From Paenibacillus pabuli NBRC 13638 (GTDB lineage Bacteria > Bacillota > Bacilli > Paenibacillales > Paenibacillaceae), in the NCBI RefSeq assembly GCF_001514495.1, contig NZ_BCNM01000019.1:1-64000 (forward strand): a DNA stretch of 64,000 bases, in the 5' to 3' direction. Shown in pieces: positions 15,326 to 23,120 of this stretch (positions are counted from its first letter, which is position 1; each line of letters opens with the position of its first letter). The notes under the pieces were generated by a model. That model saw only the letters and a program-made list of their open reading frames with translations, ran no database searches and was not told the DNA's origin. A program made the position numbers and the translations under genes.

Positions 15326-15619
15326 CTATGAAGTCGCCAAAACTGACTCCTCACGTTGACTCAATACTTCGATCAGCATATTAGCCCCCAACCGAAATCC
15401 CTGAATAAATGCAGCTTCGCTGTGCATGCCATCACATTGACCACACAAGTCGAACAACTGTTCAAGCTCACGGAATTCTTCCTCGCTCAATCGATTTTTC
15501 CATTGTTCTGTCATAATTGCAATTTGTCGGCCCAACAATTGATATTCAGGATGAGTTGGCATCATCGTCTCATCCGGGCGAAGTCGCCCGCTATAAAGTG
15601 CTTCCAGAATTGAATTCAT
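15326..15619 (-). CDS. DUF6809 family protein
   Basis: 97 residues starting MNSILEALYSGRLRPDETMM. The helical block HPEYQLLGRQIAIMTEQWKN, LSEEEFRELEQLFDLCGQCD, then GMHSEAAFIQGFRLGANMLI matches a common small Firmicute family (DUF6809), often linked to accessory regions; its function is unknown. The start at 15619 follows GGGAGG by seven bases. A plus-strand candidate small RNA starts just upstream of it. Confidence 0.8.
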   Translation of the reverse strand: MNSILEALYSGRLRPDETMMPTHPEYQLLGRQIAIMTEQWKNRLSEEEFRELEQLFDLCGQCDGMHSEAAFIQGFRLGANMLIEVLSQREESVLATS

Positions 15620-15655
15620 GTGCATTCCTCCCAGAAATGGAATCGCCGCATCGAC

Positions 15656-15772
15656 TTGAATGAGCGTTCTGCACATGGTAGGATATTTATGCAGTCAGCT
15701 CATTCATGTGATTGCGGGATAGGAAGTAGCGGTGTTCTTCGAGGGACTCACGCTGCTTCCTTTTTTATTTTT
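15656..15772 (+). ncRNA. Candidate small RNA with own promoter and terminator
   Basis: TTGAAT (15656-15661), a 17-nt spacer and TAGGAT (15679-15684) predict a start near 15691. The transcript ends at stem GGAAGTAGCG/CGCTGCTTCC (15722-15760) followed by TTTTTTATTTTT. There is no plus-strand ORF to serve, so the orphan terminator suggests a transcript of about 80 nt. It is antisense to the 3' end of the RHH gene. Confidence 0.4.
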
Positions 15773-15944
15773 GGAGCTCGTCGAACACCTTTTCAATCCC
15801 TCTGCGAACGATGTCTGAACGTGTCGTCTTCAGCTTTTCAGCAGAAGCATCAAGCTTGCTCATAATTTCCTCATCGACACGTATCTCAATCGTTTTGCTT
15901 TTGGGTTTGTCAGATAGAGGACGCCCCATCTTTTTGGAGGACAT
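15765..15944 (-). CDS. Ribbon-helix-helix (CopG-type) transcriptional regulator
   Basis: 59 residues starting MSSKKMGRPLSDKPKSK. The RHH beta-strand is TIEIRVDEEIMSKL; helix A and B follow as DASAEKLKTTRSDIVRRGIE. Such proteins bind DNA as dimers and often repress their own gene. The ATG at 15944 is preceded by GAGGTGA. A 40-bp near-perfect palindrome over its promoter is an excellent autoregulatory operator. No toxin gene is adjacent, so an antitoxin role is not supported here. Confidence 0.8.
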   Translation of the reverse strand: MSSKKMGRPLSDKPKSKTIEIRVDEEIMSKLDASAEKLKTTRSDIVRRGIEKVFDELQK

Positions 15945-15958
15945 TTGCTTCACCTCGT

Positions 15959-15998
15959 TTTTTGTCCTGACAATAATATATTATTGTCGGGACAAAAA
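15959..15998 (-). promoter_or_regulatory. RHH operator: 40-bp palindrome holding two TTGTC-N2-GACAA sites
   Basis: Arms of 20 bp with a single mismatch and no spacer. Each half contains a 12-bp palindrome: TTGTCCTGACAA (15962-15973) and TTGTCGGGACAA (15984-15995), 22 bp apart centre to centre. A minus-strand promoter TTGACT-17-TATATT runs through it. Confidence 0.75.
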
Positions 15999-16141
15999 GT
16001 CAATCTATTTGTAAAACATACGTTCGTTTTTTGTGGTTTCCAAATTAAAACACAAGTGGATCGTCAGTTCAACTCAGAAAAAATATCACTCATGTTATAT
16101 GTAGCTATGGCTTGTACTTTAAAGTATGGATCTGTTTTTGA

Positions 16142-16185
16142 CAAAAAAAACAACCTTGAAAGGCATTGAGCCGTTTAAGGTTGTT
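16142..16185 (-). terminator. Terminator downstream of the DUF5071 pseudogene
   Basis: AACAACCTT/AAGGTTGTT stem with an imperfect inner extension, followed on the minus strand by a run of eight Ts. Confidence 0.8.
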
Positions 16186-16232
16186 AAGGGATTCTCCTCA
16201 GTATGGACTTTTCTGAATCACTGAACTGCTTG

Positions 16233-16618
16233 TTATTGTATTTTATTCAGCAATGGTATTATAACCTCATCTAATTTCTCAAGTATCTCACTTTGTGTAG
16301 GAGATTCCAGTATTCTTAACAAATCGTGCTGCAACATACTCAGATGTGATATAGGTAATCTACTAATCAAGCCGACCAACATAAAATATTCCCACTGTGG
16401 ATCTTTGGTTTGAAATACATTTTGAATATGAGGAATCAGTTCTTCTCCAAATCTTAAAAGTAAATCTTCGACGGATTTCGAAATGGCCAATTTCCGTCTT
16501 GTAACCATTCCATAAGCTCGGGGATAATGTCCTTTAACTCCTCATTACCTAATTCACTTAACTTACGCACTGCTTCAAAATCATGCTTGTCGCGGGGAAG
16601 GCATTCTCTAACATCCAT
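16233..16618 (-). pseudogene. DUF5071 protein gene broken by a one-base deletion
   Basis: From ATG 16618 (GGGG site upstream) the frame reads MDVRECLPRDKHDFEAVRKL, then NEELKDIIPELMEWLQDGNWP, the start of a DUF5071 protein. It then shifts and stops at 16454-16456. The rest of the domain continues in another frame from about 16487: ISKSVEDLLLRFGEELIPHI, DPQWEYFMLVGLISRLPISH, to the stop at 16233. One base appears lost within TGGCCATTTCG near 16484-16489. Restoring it gives a standard 128-residue domain. The rest of the coding sequence is intact, so the lesion is recent or a sequencing error. The family's function is unknown. Confidence 0.8.
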
Positions 16619-16666
16619 ATGTATCCCCTCTCTTCATCTATATATAAAATGTCTTCTTCCTCAGCC

Positions 16667-17245
16667 TTACTCCTGCTGCTCCACTAGTCCTATGTCTTCT
16701 ACCTTCACTTCAATTTCATTCTGTTTCTCCGTCGTGGACATCGCGTCTCGCATACGAATGGTCCACATTCCTGAATCCTGATCAAATTGGACGTCTTCAA
16801 TCACGGGAATACGAACCTTCTCTCCATCTGATGAATACAATCCACCCCGAATTGCATCCGCCTCACTGAGATGAGCCCCTTCTGGATTGACTGGACAGGA
16901 TACTGTAATCGTTTCTGCTCTGGCTTGTCCCGGATACGGCTCGTTTTCCGGCCCGCCATCAGTCCAGATTTCTACGTAAGCGCCGATCTGCGGATCAGGC
17001 GCATTGGAGAACCATTTTGCCGGATAATACCGATCGTCCCCTCCATTGGCGCTGTTATCTTTGTATGCAGGATCAACCACTAGAATGGAATCGACTTTAC
17101 GGTCAACAACATAACCCTTGAATCCATCTGTACTTGGTTCATTCGCTTGAGTCTGCACAGAGTTGCACTCGATATGTCCTGAACATCCCGTAAGGCACAC
17201 GATCAAGATTGAGAGCAATATAAAGACTCGACGAAGATTGGACAT
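16667..17245 (-). CDS. DUF3221 lipoprotein
   Basis: 192 residues. A signal peptide with lipobox LTGC is followed by a DUF3221 beta-barrel: FKGYVVDRKVDSILVVDPAY, PAKWFSNAPDPQIGAYVEIW, PGQARAETITV. A C-terminal beta segment (VRIPVIEDVQFDQDSGMWTI) follows. It is attached to the outer face of the membrane; function unknown. The start MSNLRRVF at 17245 follows GGGGGAG. It lies 48 bp upstream of the DUF5071 pseudogene on the same strand. Confidence 0.85.
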   Translation of the reverse strand: MSNLRRVFILLSILIVCLTGCSGHIECNSVQTQANEPSTDGFKGYVVDRKVDSILVVDPAYKDNSANGGDDRYYPAKWFSNAPDPQIGAYVEIWTDGGPENEPYPGQARAETITVSCPVNPEGAHLSEADAIRGGLYSSDGEKVRIPVIEDVQFDQDSGMWTIRMRDAMSTTEKQNEIEVKVEDIGLVEQQE

Positions 17246-17373
17246 ATGTAACTCCCCCTTTATTAACACCTCTTTCTAAATTTAACGTTACATATCAGGT
17301 CATTGTTGCAAATACAGCCTTTGGCTCATGCTGATTTTCCCGACGAACGGCAGGTATTCTCAACCTGCATACT

Positions 17374-17688
17374 TCATTTCTTTATATTCTTTTTGTACAG
17401 ATACCTTCCCCAGATCACGAATGCCGCACACAACAACAGAGCACAATAGGCCCACACAAATAGCATCGCAAGCCCTAACCCGATGTTGGCATCCAGACGT
17501 ACATCCACGATCTCTGTATATAATGCAAAACCGAGTGGCACAGCGCCCACAATGAACAGTCCGATGAGCCATCCACCCCAGCGTCTAAAGCCTGCCCCCC
17601 CTCCAGTACTGGAAAGCTTGCGTATACCTTGATTCAATAGCAGTAAAATCAGAATGAATATCAGGCAGGTTATGAGAATTTTCAGCAT
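17374..17688 (-). CDS. Small integral membrane protein (3 TM)
   Basis: 104 residues. Three hydrophobic segments are visible: residues 3-19 (ILITCLIFILILLLLNQ), about 38-58 (GGWLIGLFIVGAVPLGFALY) and about 70-95 (GLGLAMLFVWAYCALLLCAA). A basic tail YLYKKNIKK follows. No family recognised. An AGGCG site lies upstream of the ATG. A small hairpin GCAGGT/ACCTGC (17350-17368) lies just after the stop, without a T-tract. Confidence 0.6.
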   Translation of the reverse strand: MLKILITCLIFILILLLLNQGIRKLSSTGGGAGFRRWGGWLIGLFIVGAVPLGFALYTEIVDVRLDANIGLGLAMLFVWAYCALLLCAAFVIWGRYLYKKNIKK

Positions 17689-17904
17689 GTTCTTCGCCTC
17701 CTACGTCTTTTAATCCATTTTGCGCCAAAGCATTCCCTCTATATCACGTTCCGTTCCACAGGAAGGATATGCGAGAGATCTCATCATGATGAACATATTA
17801 TATAATTGAAAATGTAAGCTTGACTATAATTACCCCGTTTGGTGGTCCATGATCAGACTGTGACAACATGGCAGTATCCCAGGCTCACACCCTAATCATG
17901 AAAA

Positions 17905-17958
17905 AGAAAAAACAAACGCCATTATCCTGACTCCTTCCAAGTCATGGATAATGGCGTT
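17905..17958 (-). terminator. Terminator of the iron-transport operon
   Basis: A 13-bp perfect stem AACGCCATTATCC/GGATAATGGCGTT closes a structured loop and is followed on the minus strand by a T-rich tract. Apart from it, the interval 17689-17997 shows nothing clear. Confidence 0.9.
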
Positions 17959-17997
17959 ATTTCTTATATTCACACTGTTACACCCATATCGGATCAG

Positions 17998-19713
17998 TTA
18001 CGCGCCAAACTGTGCGTAATGCAGACGGCTATATACGCCACCTGCTGCAAGCAATTCTTCATGTCTGCCCTGCTCCGTAATTCCCTGCTCGGCAACAACA
18101 ATAATGCGATCCGCATTTTTGATCGTTGCCAATCTGTGGGCAATAACCAGTGTAGTCCGCCCTTCGGACAATTCCGCAAGGGATTGCTGGATCGCTGCTT
18201 CTGTCTCGGTATCGAGCGCAGAAGTCGCTTCGTCCAGAATAAGAATCGGAGGATTTTTCAGGAACATCCGTGCAATCGACAGGCGCTGTTTCTGTCCTCC
18301 GGACAGCTTAACACCACGTTCCCCGATCAACGTGTCCAGCCCTTCCGGCATGGAATTGATCAATGTTTCCATCTGGGCACGACGAGCTGCCATCCAGATT
18401 TCGTCTTCGGATGCATTCAGCTTGCCGTAGGCAATATTCTCCCGGATGGACCCATCGAACAGGAACACATCCTGCTGAACGATTCCAATCTGACTGCGCA
18501 AGGAATCCAGCGTCATGTCCTGTATCTCCTGACCATCGATTGTGATGCGACCTTCCAGCACATCATAGAAACGAGGCAGCAGACTGCACAGCGTGGTTTT
18601 CCCTGCACCGGATGGTCCAACAAGGGCCACGGTCTCGCCAGCTTGAATATTCAGATCAATCCCTTTCAAAACAGGCTCCTGATCCGAATAGCCAAAGGTC
18701 ACCTGCTCGTAGCGGATATCTCCACGCAAGTGTGATACCTTAACGGCATCTGGACGATCTTCAACGTCCGGCTCCATATCGAGCAGTTCCGTATAACGTT
18801 TGAAGCCGGCAATCCCTTTGGGATACGTCTCTATCACGGAGTTGATCTTCTGGATTGGGGTCAGGAACACATTGGACAACATAATAAAAGCAATAAATTG
18901 ACCATAGCTCATGCTGCCTTTAATGACAAACCAAGTGCCGCACACCAATACAAAGAGGGAAACCAGCTTCATCAGCATATAACTGATGGACGAGTTCCAG
19001 GCCATGATTTTGTATGCAATTAGCTTCGTTTGGCGGAAACGGCTGTTATTTACAGCAAACTGTGCTTTCTCATGCTCTTCATTAGCAAAAGCCTGAACAA
19101 CGCGAATACCACTTACATTGTTTTCGACACGTGCGTTGAAGTCAGCGATATCGCCGAACATTCGGCTAAACGCCTTGGACATTTTGCTGCCAAAATACAA
19201 TGACAGATAAATAATGAGCGGTACGATGATAAATGTTAACACCGCCAGATTTCCGTTAATGCTCATCATGATGCTGAATGCACCGATCAGAGTCATCACC
19301 GCAATAAATACATCTTCTGGACCATGGTGGGCAATCTCACCGATATCCATCAAGTCGTTGGTCATGCGAGAGACCAGGTGTCCGGTCTTGGTGTTGTCAA
19401 AGAAACGGAACGATAGCTTCTGTACATGGTTGAAGAGTGCCTTGCGCATATCCGTTTCAATGTTAATCCCCAGCTTGTGTCCCCAGTAGGTAACGACAAA
19501 ATTGAGGAATGAGTTTAACAAATAGATGGCGAGCAGTGCAAGACATGCCCATAAAATCCAGTCCCAACGTCCTCCGGGCAACAGGTCATCCACGACTCGA
19601 TTAACGGCGAGCGGGAAGGCCAGTTCCAGGAGAGCTACGAAAATCGCGCAGCTAAAATCCAGAATAAACAGCTTTTTATATGGCCTGTAGTAGGCAAAGA
19701 AACGGCGAAGCAT
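17998..19713 (-). CDS. ABC transporter, fused permease-ATPase (MsbA/BmrA-type exporter half)
   Basis: 571 residues. The N-terminal six-helix ABC exporter domain (about 1-310) is followed by a nucleotide-binding domain. Walker A is GPSGAGKTT, the Q-loop GIVQQDVFLFDGS, the signature LSGGQKQR, Walker B ILILDEATSALD, and the switch His is in VIAHRLAT. As a half-transporter it would work as a homodimer. It is third in an operon behind two FecCD permeases under a Fur box, so a role in siderophore export or iron homeostasis is a reasonable inference, but the substrate could equally be a drug or lipid. Confidence 0.9.
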   Translation of the reverse strand: MLRRFFAYYRPYKKLFILDFSCAIFVALLELAFPLAVNRVVDDLLPGGRWDWILWACLALLAIYLLNSFLNFVVTYWGHKLGINIETDMRKALFNHVQKLSFRFFDNTKTGHLVSRMTNDLMDIGEIAHHGPEDVFIAVMTLIGAFSIMMSINGNLAVLTFIIVPLIIYLSLYFGSKMSKAFSRMFGDIADFNARVENNVSGIRVVQAFANEEHEKAQFAVNNSRFRQTKLIAYKIMAWNSSISYMLMKLVSLFVLVCGTWFVIKGSMSYGQFIAFIMLSNVFLTPIQKINSVIETYPKGIAGFKRYTELLDMEPDVEDRPDAVKVSHLRGDIRYEQVTFGYSDQEPVLKGIDLNIQAGETVALVGPSGAGKTTLCSLLPRFYDVLEGRITIDGQEIQDMTLDSLRSQIGIVQQDVFLFDGSIRENIAYGKLNASEDEIWMAARRAQMETLINSMPEGLDTLIGERGVKLSGGQKQRLSIARMFLKNPPILILDEATSALDTETEAAIQQSLAELSEGRTTLVIAHRLATIKNADRIIVVAEQGITEQGRHEELLAAGGVYSRLHYAQFGA

Positions 19714-19758
19714 GGACTAACGTCCTCCTTATAGCAACCAATCCGTGTTGATTACCTT

Positions 19759-20790
19759 TTATTTCGTTCTGCTCAAAAGAAACAGGAAGTATGGCGCACC
19801 AATGATCGCAACCAGAATGCCTGCAGGAATCTCGGATGGCTGCAGAATGACACGTCCCAGCGTATCTGCCACAAGTACAAGCAATGAACCGACCAGTGCG
19901 GACGCAGGCAAAAGAAACTGATGTTTGGGTCCTACCAGACGACGTGCCAGATGCGGACCGATCAGACCCACGAAACCGATCCCTCCGCTGACGGACACAC
20001 AAGATCCGGCCAGACCTACGGCTATAGCCAACAGGATCAGCCTCTCCCGGTTTACGGGAGCTCCGAGACCGCTGGCGGTCTGATCTCCAAGGTTCAGTAC
20101 ATTCAACACACGAGCTTTATATATAACAAGAGGTACAAGGACAACGAGAAACGGCAGCAATGCCGTAACAAATTTCCAGTTGGAGCCCCAGATGCTTCCT
20201 GCCATCCACGTGGCCACAAATTGATATTTCTCCGGGCTAAGCCGCAGCGTAAGCACAATCATGGCCGAGCTGATCCCGGCCGCTACACCAATACCGGTCA
20301 GCAGCATGCGGGTGGGCAGGAGGCCCTCTCCCTTTTTATAGGAAAGTACATAGATCAGAAAAGCTGCAAAGGTTGCCCCGATCAGGGCCAATACAGGCAG
20401 CAAAAATATGGGAGCTGCTGTCGTTGTCGGGAAAAAGGATACAAATAACATGACAACCAATCCGGCTCCGGCGTTAATTCCGAGAATACCTGGATCAGCG
20501 AGCGGGTTTCGGGATACTCCCTGCAGAATACAACCGGACAATGCAAGTCCTGCACCGACCATAATCGATATGACGATACGCGGTAGTCGGAATTCAAACA
20601 GAATCAGGTCCTGCTTGGGCGTTCCTCCACCAAACAACGTACGCACCACTTCAAGCGGCGATAGCTTGGTAAATCCCGTATTCATACTGATGATAAAAGC
20701 CGTAATAATTAACACACCGAGTACTATTAATACAATGGTGCTTTTGGTTCTCTTTTTGCGTTCTGTTTGAACCAGCGTTGAGGATTCCAT
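19759..20790 (-). CDS. Iron-siderophore ABC transporter permease (FecCD family), YfhA-like
   Basis: 343 residues, about nine to ten transmembrane helices. Family markers are FEFRLPRIVISIMVGAGLAL, LQGVSRNPLADPGILGINAG, and SVSGGIGFVGLIGPHLARRL, then EIPAGILVAIIGAPYFLFLL. It forms a heterodimeric importer with the product of the gene just upstream. Start ATG at 20790 has GGAGGA placed inside the end of the upstream gene, two bases from its stop, so the two are coupled. The order resembles B. subtilis yfiZ-yfhA. The solute-binding lipoprotein and the importer ATPase are not in this operon. Confidence 0.92.
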   Translation of the reverse strand: MESSTLVQTERKKRTKSTIVLIVLGVLIITAFIISMNTGFTKLSPLEVVRTLFGGGTPKQDLILFEFRLPRIVISIMVGAGLALSGCILQGVSRNPLADPGILGINAGAGLVVMLFVSFFPTTTAAPIFLLPVLALIGATFAAFLIYVLSYKKGEGLLPTRMLLTGIGVAAGISSAMIVLTLRLSPEKYQFVATWMAGSIWGSNWKFVTALLPFLVVLVPLVIYKARVLNVLNLGDQTASGLGAPVNRERLILLAIAVGLAGSCVSVSGGIGFVGLIGPHLARRLVGPKHQFLLPASALVGSLLVLVADTLGRVILQPSEIPAGILVAIIGAPYFLFLLSRTK

Positions 20791-20792
20791 CG

Positions 20793-21848
20793 TTACAGGC
20801 TCCTCCTTTCTTTACGCGCCAGATAGAGGAAGAAAGGTACCCCAATCAGGGCAACCAGAGCGCCAATTGGCGTCTCGTATGGCGGGTTAATCATACGTGC
20901 AGCCAGATCTGCGAATACAAGCAGCAGGCTTCCCATCACAGCGGAACATGGAATAATCCAGCGATAGTCGACCCCGACCAATTTGCGTGTGAGATGGGGG
21001 ATAATCAGTCCGATAAAACCAACAGCTCCAACGACAGATACAGCTGCACCCGCAAGAATCAGTACAACAATCAGACCAACCAGCTTAATCAGCCCGGTAC
21101 GTTGACCCAGTCCAACAGCGATATCTTCTCCCAGGCTCAACAATGTAATGGAACGAGAGATGATGAGACCAGCTATAAGCGCAGCCACAACCCAAGGGGA
21201 CATCACCGCGAGTTGGGACCACTTCGTGCCGGCGACACCACCGGCTGTCCAGAATGCAATATCTTGTCCAACTTTAAAGTACAACGCTATTCCCTCACTG
21301 AATGCAGAGAGCATTGCGGATACGGCGGCTCCTGCCAGCACCAGCCTGAGCGGCGTAAGTCCTGATTTGGACGCTGCACCGAAGCCATAGACCAACAGAA
21401 CACCCAATCCTGCTCCAAGAAAAGAATACATAATGATATACATATACGGCATGCCTGGGAAAAAGGCAAAGCAGACAGCAAGCGCAAACCCGGCGCCGGC
21501 ATTCAGTCCAAGCAACCCGGAATCCGCCAGCGGGTTACGTGTCATCCCCTGCATGATGGCTCCAGCTACAGCAAAACAAGCGCCTACCATCGCTCCTCCC
21601 AGAATACGCGGCAACCGAATCTCCCATATGATCTGGTGTGGTGTGAGCTCCGGATTGAACTTAAAGATCGCTTGCCATACTACGCTCAGCTTAATATCCG
21701 CGGCTCCAAATGAGATCGACAACGCCATGCCCAGAGCAAGCAGTAAAATCCCCCCGGTCAGGATCAATGTGGCAGCCCAGGGACGAGTGTGTATTTTGGC
21801 AGTCGGTGATTCCGTGTTGTGACTTGCCGGTGAAGCTTTCGAACTCAT
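20793..21848 (-). CDS. Iron-siderophore ABC transporter permease (FecCD family), YfiZ-like
   Basis: 351 residues. A hydrophilic 24-residue N-terminus is followed by the multi-helix FecCD fold: IWEIRLPRILGGAMVGACFA, MQGMTRNPLADSGLLGLNAG, VVGAVGFIGLIIPHLTRKLV, ETPIGALVALIGVPFFLYLA. It is the first gene of the operon, partner of the next permease. ATG at 21848 was chosen for spacing from GAGGGTGG; another ATG two codons upstream is too close. A Fur box overlaps the -10 element, so transcription should rise when iron is scarce. Confidence 0.92.
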   Translation of the reverse strand: MSSKASPASHNTESPTAKIHTRPWAATLILTGGILLLALGMALSISFGAADIKLSVVWQAIFKFNPELTPHQIIWEIRLPRILGGAMVGACFAVAGAIMQGMTRNPLADSGLLGLNAGAGFALAVCFAFFPGMPYMYIIMYSFLGAGLGVLLVYGFGAASKSGLTPLRLVLAGAAVSAMLSAFSEGIALYFKVGQDIAFWTAGGVAGTKWSQLAVMSPWVVAALIAGLIISRSITLLSLGEDIAVGLGQRTGLIKLVGLIVVLILAGAAVSVVGAVGFIGLIIPHLTRKLVGVDYRWIIPCSAVMGSLLLVFADLAARMINPPYETPIGALVALIGVPFFLYLARKERRSL

Positions 21849-21930
21849 ATGCATCCACCCTCGTTATGAGTGGAGCAGACATATCCTATGTACATCCCAA
21901 TCACCTCTCTATTTATACCAAACTAATAAC

Positions 21931-21974
21931 GATAATGATATTGATTATCATTCCCATAGACCATTGTATGTCAA
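21931..21974 (-). promoter_or_regulatory. Fur-box-controlled promoter of the iron operon
   Basis: The minus-strand promoter is TTGACA (21969-21974), an 18-nt spacer and TGATAA (21945-21950). TGATATTGATTATCA (21936-21950) matches the Fur 7-1-7 core TGATAAT-N-ATTATCA at 14 of 15 positions and covers the -10. Confidence 0.85.
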
Positions 21975-22036
21975 CTAACGGCCTCTGGCAATGGACAAAT
22001 GGGACAAGTTTATTGCATAAATGAATTTTTGTACGC

Positions 22037-22074
22037 AAAAAGGCTGCATCGAATCATAACAGATCCGATGCAGC
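22037..22074 (-). terminator. Terminator following a gene remnant
   Basis: GCTGCATCG/CGATGCAGC perfect 9-bp stem followed on the minus strand by TTTTTG. The only thing it can terminate is the decayed GDPD-like tail upstream. Confidence 0.75.
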
Positions 22075-22095
22075 AGCATGATCTCACTACTATAA

Positions 22096-22191
22096 TTAAC
22101 GGGTATGTACGGCGGTTTGCGCTGCCAGTACATCAGGCACATCGGTAATGATCCCCTGTACACCCATTCCAGCGTCCCCTGAGTTCAACAG
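22096..22191 (-). pseudogene. C-terminal remnant of a glycerophosphodiester phosphodiesterase-like gene
   Basis: The minus-strand frame reads LLNSGDAGMGVQGIITDVPD then VLAAQTAVHTR and stops. The GVxGIITDxPD block is the end of GDPD (GlpQ/UgpQ-type) proteins. A stop codon lies directly before it and no upstream GDPD sequence remains. It keeps its terminator. The whole interval 21849-22387 otherwise holds only the Fur promoter and this remnant. Confidence 0.5.
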
Positions 22192-22387
22192 TCACTCTAT
22201 GTTTCTCACTATAAACGACGTTTGTCCTCCCTGTACTAACAGTGCGTTTAATGGCATGCTCTATCCATATACAGGACCACACCTTAGGGGGCTGGGGATT
22301 CACTCATTTTGCGAACTCAATCTGTAAAGCAGACATAATATAGTATCAGTCATAGACAACTGCACTCCGCTGTAAGGAGGTTGCCCA

Positions 22388-22726
22388 TTGAAACCCCTAA
22401 CGAAGAAGAGATATGTATCTCCCAAATCATCCTCCAAAAAAGCTTCCATGCCTGGAATTTCTGCAAAAAGCAGATCAGGCAAGCCCGGCTATAAAACACG
22501 AACTCCCCCCCGATCACGCCAAAACATGAAAAAGGCATCCGTTCGGGGTCTGGCCGTGCCTAACAAAACAGGTAATCAATCCTCTGCATCGGATGCACAG
22601 CATGCACTGGATCAGTTAGCTTTTGTCGCTGCCATCTTGGCTCTTATAGCTGCCGCCATTGGACTATACATCGCCTGGAAAACATTGAGCCTGCCCGGAG
22701 ATGTGGATACTGTGGTCCCAGTCTAA
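22388..22726 (+). CDS. Basic protein with C-terminal membrane anchor, unknown function
   Basis: 112 residues. The first 60 are very basic and Ser/Pro-rich (KPLTKKRYVSPKSSSKKASM; SRSGKPGYKTRTPPRSRQNM). A single transmembrane helix follows (LDQLAFVAAILALIAAAIGL) with a short exterior tail. It starts with TTG at 22388, seven bases after a perfect AAGGAGG, which makes the start convincing. It could bind nucleic acid or a polyanion at the membrane; no family recognised. It has its own terminator. Confidence 0.6.
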   Translation: MKPLTKKRYVSPKSSSKKASMPGISAKSRSGKPGYKTRTPPRSRQNMKKASVRGLAVPNKTGNQSSASDAQHALDQLAFVAAILALIAAAIGLYIAWKTLSLPGDVDTVVPV

Positions 22727-22741
22727 TGCTCTGTCCAATCT

Positions 22742-22776
22742 CTGTCTCTTATCCATTGAGACAGGGTTCTTTTTTT
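22742..22776 (+). terminator. Terminator of the basic membrane-anchored protein gene
   Basis: CTGTCTC/GAGACAG stem followed by GGTTCTTTTTTT. Confidence 0.85.
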
Positions 22777-22895
22777 AGACAGAAAAAAACCGTTCCCCTG
22801 AAACGCCGGCCGCACCGGCGTCTCTTTGGAAAGGCCATTTCTTCATCGGGCGTCGCCCTAGCGACTCTGACACCGTCCCGGAATGGCTGACTAAA

Positions 22896-23024
22896 TTAAA
22901 TAATGAATGTGCGGGAAATGATAACGAGCAGGATGAACAACACCAGAATTGCACCTGTCGATGTCCATGCTCCGCCGCCAAATCCTCCGCCGTACCCGTA
23001 GCCTGTGCCCTTAATTTCGCTCAT
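22896..23024 (-). CDS. YjcZ family sporulation micro-protein (copy 1)
   Basis: 42 residues: MSEIKGTGYGYGGGFGGGAW, then TSTGAILVLFILLVIISRTFII. A Gly/Tyr-rich head and a single hydrophobic tail are the hallmark of YjcZ-type proteins, found in spore formers. A GGGGAG site lies before the ATG. A paralogue lies at 34193-34318; the 3' halves are almost identical. A GC-rich hairpin ACGCCGG/CCGGCGT (22803-22821) downstream may act as a weak terminator. Confidence 0.85.
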   Translation of the reverse strand: MSEIKGTGYGYGGGFGGGAWTSTGAILVLFILLVIISRTFII

Positions 23025-23120
23025 GAGTGACACTCCCCTCTTTAGAAAGTACACTATAGACTATGTGTGAAGAGGGAACTTGCTTGGGCACTTCGGAAAG
23101 TTTTCCGCAGGAGTGGCTAG

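Noticed and set aside
15765..15998. RHH gene considered as an antitoxin of a toxin-antitoxin pair
   Set aside because: No toxin-like gene is next to it on either side; the flanking DUF6809 gene and the DUF5071 pseudogene have no toxin motifs.
13278..17245. Cluster of small exported and unknown proteins considered as a phage or integrated island
   Set aside because: No integrase, attachment repeats, phage structural genes or tRNA-boundary signature; genes have individual promoters and terminators.
22775..22981. 68-codon minus-strand frame overlapping the first YjcZ gene
   Set aside because: The YjcZ reading in another frame has a ribosome site and clear family features; this one has neither.
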